A stretch of DNA of 64,000 nucleotides. Source: Cephalotus follicularis. Its lineage: Eukaryota > Streptophyta > Magnoliopsida > Oxalidales > Cephalotaceae. The translations under genes were made by a program, and so were the position numbers. This document shows, piece by piece, positions 12,191 to 22,013 of the stretch. The stretch is from assembly GCA_001972305.1 (NCBI GenBank), contig BDDD01002692.1:10649-74648 (forward strand), given 5' to 3'. Position 1 is the stretch's first letter. Every line of letters begins with the position of its first letter. The notes below the pieces were generated by a model, which was given only the letters and a program-made list of their open reading frames with translations, did not search any database and was not told where the DNA came from.

Positions 12191-12316
12191 TCTGTTTCCT
12201 ATAATGAAATATTATTAGTCATTAGGAAAAAATCTTTAACTATCAAGAACTTTCCTTATCGGAAACAACTTAATTAGTTTCCAAGGAACTTGTCCTAGCT
12301 AGCATAAATGGAATAT

Positions 12317-12328
12317 GCTCTGATACCA
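12317..12328 (-). other. Primer-binding site of the gypsy at 9209-14744
   Basis: The minus strand reads TGGTATCAGAGC three bases after the LTR end ...GTGTGACA, matching an initiator Met tRNA primer site. Confidence 0.85.
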
Positions 12329-13663
12329 TGTTGTCACACCCCGTTATTTCTCACATTGACAACATATATAAATGGTAAACAATTAATAATCCAGCATTCA
12401 ACAATCATCAAATCTTTAATCAATTGCGTAAGCATTCCATAATCGGATTATAATAATTATCCGCACGCAGCCCATGCTACGTGCTTACAAGTACAACATA
12501 CGTTATAAATTACATGTCTGAATGTAAATATAACAAACGGAGTATGATCGTTATTATAATACAAATTGACATAGTAAATAACAACCTTAAACAAAGCATA
12601 ATCTCTTCTAAGCTTCAGCAGCTCTTGCCCAAAACCTTCGTCAATCTGAAATTGTAGGGGGTTAGCCAGTGTCCTCACTTGGCTAAGTAGGAATAATGCA
12701 TGATAATGAATATATAAATATAACATGCATGACAGTTTATTTTGAAAACTACATGTATATATATGTATTCCAATATATATGATCAATCATGCCAAGTGTC
12801 CATAAACAGTACAATTCAAGAATATCGCACAAGGGTAAAATCAATCAATCAATCAATGGTTGGGTGTCACATGTCACTAACTCCTAGCACCAATTGCGCA
12901 CCACCTAACTATCACCCTACCCTCCGAGGATGATAGGTCAGGTAACAATTCTGCCAGCATTTAGCGGGTAGGTAACAATCAAGATCTGCATTGCAGATAA
13001 GTTTGGTGGAAGCTCTAGCCAACCCCTGGCACCTAGGACCACCCTCGTAGCTAGTGATGTCTCCTATCACTCGACTACCGGCAATAAGCATAGACAATCA
13101 ATTCAATAACAGTATTACATATATCAATAATATGCAATATAGTAGTAGTTTTCTTTTTATAAACATTTAAAAATTTCTTGACCGTACCTCTCGTTTGGAG
13201 GAAACGGTATCAATACAATAGTGGTTCTCTTTTGGAGAACAAAACAATAGTGGTACCTCTCATGGGAGGAAAAACAGTAAATCATTAACAGTAGGTTTCC
13301 ATTTTGAAAACCATAACTTAAATCCTTATTTGTGCATATAGCACTTAGTTGGTTAAAATCCTTGAAAATAAGAGAAACATAGTATTTATGAACACTTGAT
13401 AGATATACAATATCTACAACAGCAACATTATACAGCAACATCACAATATGGACAGTAGCAATTCAAGGATTCAAACAAAGGATCAAAAGCACAACCACAG
13501 TCACTTATACACAATTCTCACAAGGAATGCATAAGTCATTTAATTCCTGAAATTTAACTACATATGGCCAGGATTGAGTGTTAGAATCATCCCATATAGA
13601 GGCCAATATGATTACATACAATTTAAGCCTAAACAGTACCTATTATCTGCAAAGTATCTCTTA

Positions 13664-13780
13664 ACAGTCGACTGTTCATAAGAATAGCCGGCTGTTTACA
13701 TTGAGCAGACGACTGTTTGTCTTTAACAGTCGGCTGTTTACATTGAGTAGTTGACTGTTAGGCTCAACAGTCGACTGTTT
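13664..13780. repeat. CAGTCGACTG palindrome cluster in gypsy LTR
   Basis: Six variants (AACAGTCGACTGTT, CAGTCGGCTGTT, CAGACGACTGTT and others) occur in under 120 bp; the fullest are 14-base palindromes. The core motif equals that of the Sirevirus LTR at 34847-35962, a member of the other superfamily. Confidence 0.85.
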
Positions 13781-14510
13781 TGCCCAGAAAATCAACAGGC
13801 AGTAACTAACAAGAACAGAGTACGCATGTTCACAATCCAATTCAAACCAATTAATAGCATGCAATCATATAGCAATTATCCATACATGATATACATACAA
13901 TATCTTCAAGAACATGTCAATACCCCTACCTCAATCGCTATCCCATAATCAAATTGAATTGATTCCTCTCTTTCAGTTCCAACTTCAACTCAATCATCAA
14001 CAATCTAAAAATTAAGCTATAGAGGCATGTTGATAGTAGGCATATAGAACGAAATCAGTGGCTATATACTACTGTTTAACTATACCTCAACAATAATCCA
14101 GAATGGGAAGCTTACCAGGAAGAATCAAAGCTTCAACCACACTTTGAACCCTCCAACTTCAACATGCAAGCTCCAACAATTCTTCCAGCACAATATCTCT
14201 CTCTTCTAGTGTTTTCTAACACTCAAACTCCACTCATACAACCTCTGTTATAAAGAAAATCAAAAATCCGTTTCAGTCATTAACTCAGGTTTCCAACCTT
14301 TCCCTATCTCCCTCTTACATACACATCTTCTTACTCCTTTCAATTCATGTTTTGCAGGTTTGCAGGTCTGCAGAGCACATGCAAGACACTACTCTTGCAT
14401 GTTAAGGCAGCTAGTGACACGCATCAGTCCTGCATGACACGTTTAGGACACTTACCATCAACTGCCACTGCCCTGTTTCACACGCCATGCACAGACACCT
14501 GTCTGAGTTA

Positions 14511-14577
14511 GACCAGTCGACTGTTACCGTGTGACAGTCGACTGTCCCTTTATGAACCAGACAGTCGACTGTCAGGT
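14511..14577. repeat. Second CAGTCGACTG cluster in the same gypsy LTR
   Basis: Three copies in 67 bp: CCAGTCGACTGTT, GACAGTCGACTGTC and a further GACAGTCGACTGTC. They lie about 260 bp upstream (minus strand) of the candidate TATA box near 14250. Confidence 0.8.
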
Positions 14578-14744
14578 GCTGAGTCTGGTTCCATAAACGT
14601 ATTCCACCATTTTCATTCCAAAACAAACCCCCAATAACCCAAAACCACAATTCATATAATAATTGGACATTAAATCTCAATATAATACATATTTTATTCA
14701 TCAAGTGTACAATATACATTAATTGAAAAATTGCGATTGTTACA

Positions 14745-15866
14745 CGTATCGTGTGTGACCCTATGGGTTCACTATTACGCTGGCCGTAGGATTAAATCGT
14801 GATGCTCACAATTTATCCAATTAAATATTTATAATCTCATAAAAATATTCTCTTGGAAATTTCAAATTAAAACTCTTTTAATTCTTTTCTTCCAAGATTA
14901 ATTTATCAATTTAATCTCGGGCATCCTACTGGTCGACATAGACATCTAGCAATGCATAACGACCCCCAGGTAATATGAATAATTTACGAACCACTATTTA
15001 TAGGTACATGCACGTATAGTCCCTCCATTGACAATGCTCTAATTAAATATAGGGTACGAATTATGTCAAACCCCAATAATTTAATCTTTAGTCTCATGAC
15101 TATGTTTCATTAGCCTAAATAATATTAGAGGTGCCCCTCTAATATTCAACCAATGATATCACACTCTTGATATCGTGGCTAGCCTAGCCAGGCGTTTAAT
15201 CGCTAATGAAAATCATCCTGAGCATAATCTTCATTTACTAGAAGCAATGGATTCATTGTTTCCAGTTCACATGCCTCCATACATAAGCGCACTATATCCA
15301 ATTAATGCTTGTATACACTTCATAGAATATGTATTTAAGCATCATCAAAACACAACACCATATGCACAAGACATCTAGTGACGGCTCATGTCCAAGGACC
15401 ACATCCACTGCTGTAAAACTAGAATTCTGTCTGACATGTAAGTAAAACTCCATACAGATATTCTATCAAAAGTCACCTTCAGTGAACTCGTTAAACGAGC
15501 ACCCATGCAGTTGTCATAGCATCATCCATGCGAGTGAGTGTGAGATCAGTCACCATCTGCTTACCGATCTGACAGTACGTGCTAGTCTATCCGGATTGAT
15601 CATGCCTCGAGTGTCAATCCTATGACCAGGAAGATTCGAAATAAAGTACACTGAGATTCCAACTCTCACATAATGATCTCATCATGAACTTGGTTCTCTA
15701 ACTTTATTCCAGGACATTCATTTACAATTAATTAAGCAAGTATTAATGAAACGAACTCATAGCCATTGAAAAAAAACATAAACATATTGATTGAACTTAT
15801 AAATCATTTATACAAGATAAAGTAAATACAAGCTCGACACTGGCTCGCAGCACTTGATCTTTAACA
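14745..15866 (-). repeat. Copia family B LTR, 5' part, minus orientation
   Basis: Matches the complete B LTR at 51843-52966 in the same orientation and ends at ...CTTTAACA. It is the continuation of 9121-9208 across the gypsy insertion. At 15867 it is joined head to head to an inverted B LTR. Confidence 0.8.
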
Positions 15867-17246
15867 GCTATGACAACTACGTGGGTGCTCGTTAATTTTT
15901 TAATGAGTTCACTGAAGGTGACTATTAATATAATATATGTATGGAGTTTTACTTACTTGTCAGACATAATTCTAATTTTACAGCAGTGCATGTGGTCCTT
16001 AGACATGAGCCGTCACTGGATGTCTTGTGCATAGGGTGCTGTGTTTTGATGGTGCTTAAAGACATATTCAATGAAGCGTATACATGTATTAGGTGGACAT
16101 AGTACACTTATGTATGGAGGCATGTGAGCGCGCAATAATGAATCCATTGCTTCTAGTAAATGAAGATTATGCTCAAGATGATTTTTGTTAGCAATTAAGC
16201 GCCTGGCCAAACTAGCCACGATATCAAGAGTGTGATATCAATTGTTGAATATTAGAGGGGCACCTCTAATATTATTGAGGCTGACGAAAGATAGTCACGG
16301 GGCTAAAGATTAAATTATTGGGGTCTGACATGATCCATACCCTAGATTTAATCAGACCATTGTCAATGGAGAGACTATACGTGTATGTACCTGTAAATAG
16401 TGGTTCGCAGATAATTCATATTACCTAGGGGTCGTTATACATTGCTAGATGTCGATGTCGACTAGTAGGATGCCTGAGATGAAATTGATAATTAATCTTG
16501 GAAGAAAAGAATTAAAAGAGTTTTGATTCAGAAAAATTCGAGATATTATTTTTTATGTGATAATAAATATTGATCGAATAATTTTGAGTGTCACAATTTA
16601 ATCTTATGGCCAGCGTAATAGTGAACACATAGGGTCACACACAATACAGGCTGATATTTTTGACACTGTTATGAGAGAATAAATAATTAGGATAATTATT
16701 TCTTAATTATATTTAATGGGATTAAATATCCTTAATGTGATTAAGGAAGGAAAGTAATCTTTATGGAAAGAAAGAAATCTAAAAAGGAAAGAATGGCTAT
16801 TATGTCAAGTAAGATACTTGATTAAAATAGGAGATTGAGACTTTAGTTTTACACGTTTTATCTAGCAATAAAATAGTATAACACATTGTCTCTCTCTGGT
16901 AAGAGTTTCCAGCCTTCTCTCCATTTCTCTCAACCAGGAAAAACACAGAAAACAAAAGTTGTTGACTTGAGAAGTCTGGTGTTGGTGATTGAGGCTTGGT
17001 GTGGATACCTTGGAGGCCTGCTATTCTTGGAGGCTAGAACCAGTAATCATCAAAGAAGGAGTTGCTCCATTTTGTGAGTATATTCCGCCTGCTCTTTCTA
17101 TTTGTTTATCTTTATATTTCTAACTATACATATATGCTCAAATGATTCTGGGAATGAACTTTATGGTTTTTGATCATGAGATGATGACGGTTTGTATTAG
17201 GATGCATGCCTCTAGATTTTATTTTAATCGCCATAAAGTTCCAACA
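15867..17246 (+). repeat. Copia family B LTR fragment, plus orientation
   Basis: This is the inverted counterpart of 14745-15866 and lacks roughly the first 345 bp of the LTR. It ends cleanly at ATAAAGTTCCAACA. After 17246 the A-type leader begins with no primer site, so this is not a normal LTR-leader joint. The mirrored 67- and 68-codon open frames (15175-15378 plus, 16013-16219 minus) are the same LTR segment read in both arms. Confidence 0.8.
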
Positions 17247-18697
17247 TAAACAAGTCGCTGATCTCATTCATAGGTGTGATTATTACAAGCATTCAACATA
17301 TATCACATACATATCATGGGTCTTGTAATCTTCTCTTCCTTGCTTCCGTTGCGACTTTAGATAATTAATTACAAGTTCCTACCTATACTAATAGAAACCT
17401 CGATTTCAAATAAAAAGGAGTAATAGGGAGGAATTAAGAATTAATAGTTACAATACAAACAGAGAGAGAGAAGAGACATGCAAGTCTCAATAAAAAATAT
17501 TACAAATAATCTCATTAAAGTAATAAGCACACCCACAACACTTGTAATAAATAAAACCATAAACTAGGTCAAATCTGCGAACTACCATCATGCAAAAAAT
17601 AATTCAATCTCATGAATTTTTCAAATAAACTTGATAGATATGTTTCTATAAACATAGACAATTGATTTGGGTAGCTAAAGAAATGAAAACTCTTTTTCAG
17701 GGGTTTCTAAAACCCTAAGGCAGAGCTCGGAGAGCCAGAGCAGAGCTCCAAGGTTTCTCAAACCCTAAGGCAGAGCTCCGAAAACCAGAGCAGAGCTCCA
17801 GGGCTTCTCAAACCCTTAAGAAGAGCTCCAAGCACCAAGCTTAGAGCTTTGAGCTCTGACCTCTACCTTTGAAGTCTGACTTCAAGCATCGAGGTCTGAC
17901 CTTTGCCTATGAGGTCTGCTATTAAGCAGAGCAGCGAGGTCTGACCTCCGCCTAGCAGCGAGGTCTGACCTCCGCCTCTGAGGTCTTCTATCGAGCAGAG
18001 TAGCGAGGTCTGACCTCCGCCTCTGAGGTCTGCTATCGAGCCGAGCAGCGAGGTCTGACCTGCGCCTCTATGGTCTGCTATCAAGCAGAGCAACGAGGTC
18101 TGACCATCACCTCTATGGTCTGCTATCAAGCAGAGCAGGGAGGTTTGACCTTCGCCTCTGTGGTCTACTATCAAGCAGAGAAGCGAGGTTTGACCTTCGC
18201 CTCTGTGGCTGCTATCAAGCAGAGAAGCGAGGTCTGACCTTCGCCTCTTATACCTCCCACTTACAATACTTGCAAGACATATAAAATGTCAAGGCCATAT
18301 TTGGTGTCAGAGTACACCATACCTACGTCATGTAATACCCATGCTTTGACTTACACATCTGTTGCAACACGCATCCATCACATTAACGTGTCTTACAATT
18401 TATATCATCACATGATTGAACCATGGGCATGCAAGACCATTCATCTTCCATTAATGGAAGGTTATGGCCGTAGATGGTGGAGGAGGAAGGTGGCCGGCGG
18501 TGGTGGAGGTGGTGGTCCAAAACAAAAATTGTTAATTTTTCAAGCTCTTTCCAACCACATAAACCATTTTAAACAAAACAAGACACAACCACCACTTTCA
18601 TACTACCATGACCGAAAAAAAAATTTAATCATCCAAACAATTCAAGCATATCAATCAACAAACAACCTAGTGGCATTAACACCGCTATGATACCAAT
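17247..18697 (-). mobile_element. Copia family A leader with primer-binding site
   Basis: Untranslated leader downstream (minus) of the 5' LTR at 18698. The minus strand reads TTGGTATCATAGC at 18683-18695, a slightly degenerate Met-tRNA primer site. The segment 17250-17700 aligns with the B leader at 8370-8830. It holds the GAGCTC and GAGGTC repeat block and a Gly/purine-rich tract near 18470-18520. It is cut at 17247 by the inverted B LTR, so its hairpin-bearing and gag-proximal part is missing. Confidence 0.7.
17700..18245. repeat. GAGCTC / GAGGTCTGACCTC repeat block in copia A leader
   Basis: Two sub-blocks are present. At 17715-17860 there are repeats around CAGAGCTCC (GAGCTC palindrome). 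At 17860-18245 there are about seven units of roughly 45-50 bp, each with GAGGTCTGACC followed by YCGCCTCTGAGGTCTGCTATCRAGCAG-like sequence. GAGGTC-T-GACCTC is an odd palindrome. It occupies the place where the B leader has GTCGAC palindromes. The 15-residue repeat protein readable on the minus strand follows from the period of 45 and is not evidence of a gene. Confidence 0.8.
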
Positions 18698-20354
18698 TGT
18701 TGGAATTAATTTGCAAGAACAACAAGCCTTGAAATCAGCCAAAAGAAGAAACATAGATATAAAATGTGTTCTTACACATTAACTCTTTCCAAGGACCTAT
18801 TAATGCCATATATAGGTAGTTACATCCATAAGCATCATCATGCTAAAAGGAAGATCAAGAGACTTACATGAAGACCAAGTCTCCTTCCTTCAAGTCCCTC
18901 CTCCAAGCTTTAACTTCAAGGTTTCAACCACCAATGTAGATGGTCTCTAAAGCAAGTCCACACCAAGAGATTTCCAACAATCTTCTCAACATTATCCAAG
19001 CCAAAAAGAGTGTAGAAGAACTCTTTCTCTCTTCTCTATAGATTCACCCTTGGATGGTTTTTAAGCTCTCTTTTCTTTTCTCTCAAGTGCTAGCAAGGAG
19101 AAGGAGAAAATAAAATGACTTAGCTTAAATAACGTAAGGCAACCAAGCTTATATACTAAGCTTTTAAGTTATTATTATTTAAATCATCTTCATGATTTAT
19201 TAATTAGTGTGGTACATTAATTAATTTGCCTTTAACCTGGTAATGGAGATGTTCACTTGTATTGTGTGTGACCCTTTAGGTTCACTATCACGCTGGCCGT
19301 AGAATAAATCACGGACACTGTGATTATCTGATAAAATATTTTCCAATGGCATGAAAAATATTCTAACCGGCATTTTGAATTTAAACTCTTTTAATTCATG
19401 AGACCGACTATCTGAGCGGCCCCGGGTATTCCACTGATCAGCATCGACATCTAGCAATGCATACTGGCGCCCAGGTGATATGAATTGTAGCTTGAACCGT
19501 AAGATGCAGGTTCGTGCATGTTTAGTCCCTCCTCCGTCAATGCTCTCATTAAACCTAGGATACGGATTGTGTCAAACCCTAATAGTTTAATTTTGCAAAA
19601 CTTTGTGATACGTCGTCAGCTATACCATATTAGAGGTGCACCTCTAATATGCATCAGTGACATTGGATACACTTCACGATATCACTTCTACCCTGGCCAG
19701 GGATTAAACTTGACAACGACTAATCAACCTGAGCATAATCTTCCTTTACTGGGAGCGGTGGATCCATTATTGCGCACTCACATATCTCCTTACATAAACC
19801 TACCACACCAACTAATGCCTGTATACACTCAATGGTTAGGTGATGTATTTAAGCATTATTAAAGTATAGCATCTTATGCACAAGATATCCAGTGGTAGCT
19901 CATATCTAAGGACCACTTACACTATTGCCATCAAGGATGTCTGCTTGACACGTAGTAAAACTCCATATTAAAATCTCCTAAGCAACTCACCTTCAGTGAA
20001 CCCATCAAAATTTGGGCACCCACGTCTATACCATATAGTCACTACAAAATGACATGTGAGATCAGTCATCCTCTCAAACGAGCTGATCTAACCGGATTGA
20101 GTATGCCCTGAGTACCAATCCTCCGACCAGGAGGCTTTAAGAATAGAGTTTGGCGAGGTTCCAATTCTCACATCTTGATCTCATCAAGAACTTAGTCCTC
20201 CAAGTATGTTCTTAGGACATTCATTTAATTAAACATACATTAAAGCAGTAAGCCAAGATACTAGAAAACACATCTTTATTGAATAACACATCTTTATTGA
20301 ATATCAAAGATAAGATTACAAGACTGAAATGGCTTACAAGACTTATCCTTAACA
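18698..20354 (-). repeat. 5' LTR, copia family A (1.66 kb)
   Basis: Runs from TGTTGGAATTAATTTGC to ATCCTTAACA and matches 3615-5277 along its length with scattered substitutions and small indels. One insertion, near 20260-20300, repeats ATAACACATCTTTATTGA. The divergence visible between the two LTRs means the insertion is not recent. Confidence 0.9.
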
Positions 20355-20812
20355 AAAGTTCCAAGCTTCGTCTTCATCGGTGAACGATATGAATCTTGTT
20401 GGGAACATGGATTCTAACATTTGCTTGGTATGGTAATCAATTCCCTCATAAATTATTTGCACAGATACCATGTATTAAGTCCATGGTGAGGGCATTCTTG
20501 GAATAAGTCTTTGAATCTCTCAATAAGTTTGAAGAATGATTCATATGGCTTTTGTCTAAATTGAAGAATGTCATTTAGGATTTTATTGGTTTTGCGCAAA
20601 GGAAAAAATTTCTTCAGAAAAACAGCAATGAATTCTTCCCATATAGTAATGGAATCTCTAGGCAGACTGTAAAACTATTTCTTTGCTCCATCCTTGAGTG
20701 AGAAAGTGATGAACCTCAACTTCACAGCATTTTCAGAAAGTTGTTGCATCTTAATGAGGACACAAAACTTCTTCAAACTCTCTAAGGAAAGGGCATGCAT
20801 CTTGTTGACATT
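20355..20812 (-). pseudogene. Athila-like gypsy gag, central fragment
   Basis: The minus strand encodes capsid-region sequence typical of Athila/Tat gag: SLKDGAKQFYSLPRDSIT, WEEFIAVFLKKFFPLRKTNK, ILQFRQKPYESFFKLIERF and the ECPHHGL motif. It connects in frame with the N-terminal piece at 23482 when the Sirevirus fragment and one CATCT are removed, and with 3609 at the other side. A few frame disruptions remain. Confidence 0.85.
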
Positions 20813-21948
20813 TATGTCTCAATCCTAAGTTTTGATGATAACACATTTTGTATCTAACAAAGTTTCTTGATGTGCAAGAAAGAAACTAAGTAAGAAAAAC
20901 AAAACAGGAATTCTGCAGAAATCAACCCAGATCGTCGACGCCTACAAAGAAAGCGCCCGCGCTTAACCAGGCGGTCGAGACAAGGGGCTAAGCGTCTACC
21001 GGTAGAGTGTTCGCAAAAATGGAAATAACACTGAAACCGTCGACGCTCAAAGCAAAGCGTCTACGCTTTGAGGTCCAAAGCGCCTGCTCTTAGCGCAAAG
21101 CGCCTGCTATTTGTTACAGAGACAGAATGACAATTAAAATGTGCCTAAGCGGCGACACCCACAGACTAAGCGTCAGCGCTTTAAATGGCGGTCGACTCCA
21201 ACTTTGAAACGCCTGCGCTTTGAGCTGAGAATTCAAATTTGAGATCCCCAACGGTCACATGACCGTCGACGCTTTGAAGGAGACAGTCGACGCTTTAATC
21301 GGCTGGAACAGTTTCTGACAGATTTTAGTGTACATTCCATTAAGGAATTAATCCTAAACTAATCCCAACGGATCTATGAGGCAAGAAGCTATAAAATGAC
21401 GAATGTTTGAAGAGAAAGAGAAGAGAACAACACAAGCAAATCATACATACAAACATCATTCAAAGAAATCTCACTCAAGGCATTCAAATTAAAAAGCTCA
21501 ACCAAAAAGTCTTATTTTTAAGCCAATTCTTGTTCTCACTGTTTTGAGCAATCCTATCTTGTAAAATCCAACCTTGTGAGAGGTTTAGATACAAAACACT
21601 ACTCTTTATACTTTGATTGTAATAGGGGAGTGAACCCTAGTGAATTTGGGGAGTGAACCCAAAGAGAATTGTAAGTGATTGAGGTCAATCACAAAGGTGT
21701 ACCGAATAGCACCCGCAATTGTATTCGGAGAACTAGTGGAAACTCAAGGAGATCCTTGGGAAAAGTGGACGTAGGCAAGAGTTTGGCCGAACCACTCTAA
21801 ACTAGTGTTTGCATATCTCTCTAACTCTATCTCTTTACATTATTGTTTATATTGAGATTGCTTATTATTAGTGTTCATTGCGAAAAGTTTAGATTATTTT
21901 TAGAAACTACAATTCACCCCCCCCCCCCCCCCCCTTGTAGTTTATTCA
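20813..21948 (+). repeat. 5' LTR of the Sirevirus-like fragment
   Basis: Starts TGTTGACATTTATG and ends TTGTAGTTTATTCA, followed by the primer site TTGGTATCAGAG at 21951-21962. A TATA box (CTATAAAAT) lies at 21389-21397. Near the 3' end is AATTCA followed by a run of about 19 C (21917-21935) and TTGTAG, a feature known for Sirevirus LTR ends. The LTR contains the GTCGAC cluster at 20932-21300. Confidence 0.85.
20932..21300. repeat. GTCGAC / AAGCGTCGACGCTT cluster upstream of the LTR TATA box
   Basis: More than twelve degenerate copies (CGTCGACGC, AAAGCGCCTGCGCTT, CCGTCGACGCTC, ACCGTCGACGCTTT, CAGTCGACGCTTT) fill the 3' part of U3. The last copy ends about 90 bp before the TATA box at 21389. 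Many are decayed by C-to-T or G-to-A changes at CpG. Confidence 0.8.
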
Positions 21949-22013
21949 ATTGGTATCAGAGAGAAAGGCTTATTATTCTTAATTGTTAGAGCCTTTAACG
22001 ATCCTAGACAACA

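Larger units (their letters stand above)
9209..14744 (-). mobile_element. Truncated Ty3/gypsy element inside the copia B LTR
   Basis: A minus-strand gypsy comprising 5' LTR (12332-14744), primer site, gag, protease, reverse transcriptase and the first part of RNase H. It stops near 9209; integrase and the 3' LTR are absent. Since the flanking copia LTR also lacks about 560 bp at this joint, a single deletion probably removed the gypsy 3' half together with adjacent LTR. Confidence 0.8.
12332..14744 (-). repeat. Gypsy 5' LTR (2.4 kb)
   Basis: Starts TGTCACACCCCG next to the primer site and ends ...GCGATTGTTACA where copia LTR B resumes at 14745. Such TGTNACACCC ends are common in plant gypsy LTRs. 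A possible minus-strand TATA box (CTTTATAAC) lies near 14247-14255. Two CAGTCGACTG clusters lie at 14511-14577 and 13664-13780. The small open frames within are not protein-like. Confidence 0.75.
3610..20359 (-). mobile_element. Composite Ty1/copia retrotransposon (families A and B) with AAAGT target duplication
   Basis: Two family-A LTRs (3615-5277 and 18698-20354) in minus orientation are flanked by the identical 5-bp sequence AAAGT at 3610-3614 and 20355-20359, marking one integration into Athila-like gag. The interior is not one simple element. From right to left it holds an A-type leader (17247-18697), a plus-oriented fragment of a family-B LTR (15867-17246), a minus-oriented family-B LTR (14745-15866 plus 9121-9208) split by a gypsy (9209-14744), a B-type primer site and leader (7560-9120), then gag-pol reaching the A-type 3' LTR. 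I infer insertion of a B element into an A element followed by recombination between their similar coding regions. Confidence 0.75.

Noticed and set aside
17863-18174. 103-codon repeat protein with a 15-residue unit
   Set aside because: The open frame is a by-product of a 45-bp DNA repeat in an untranslated leader; no stop arises because the unit is a multiple of three.
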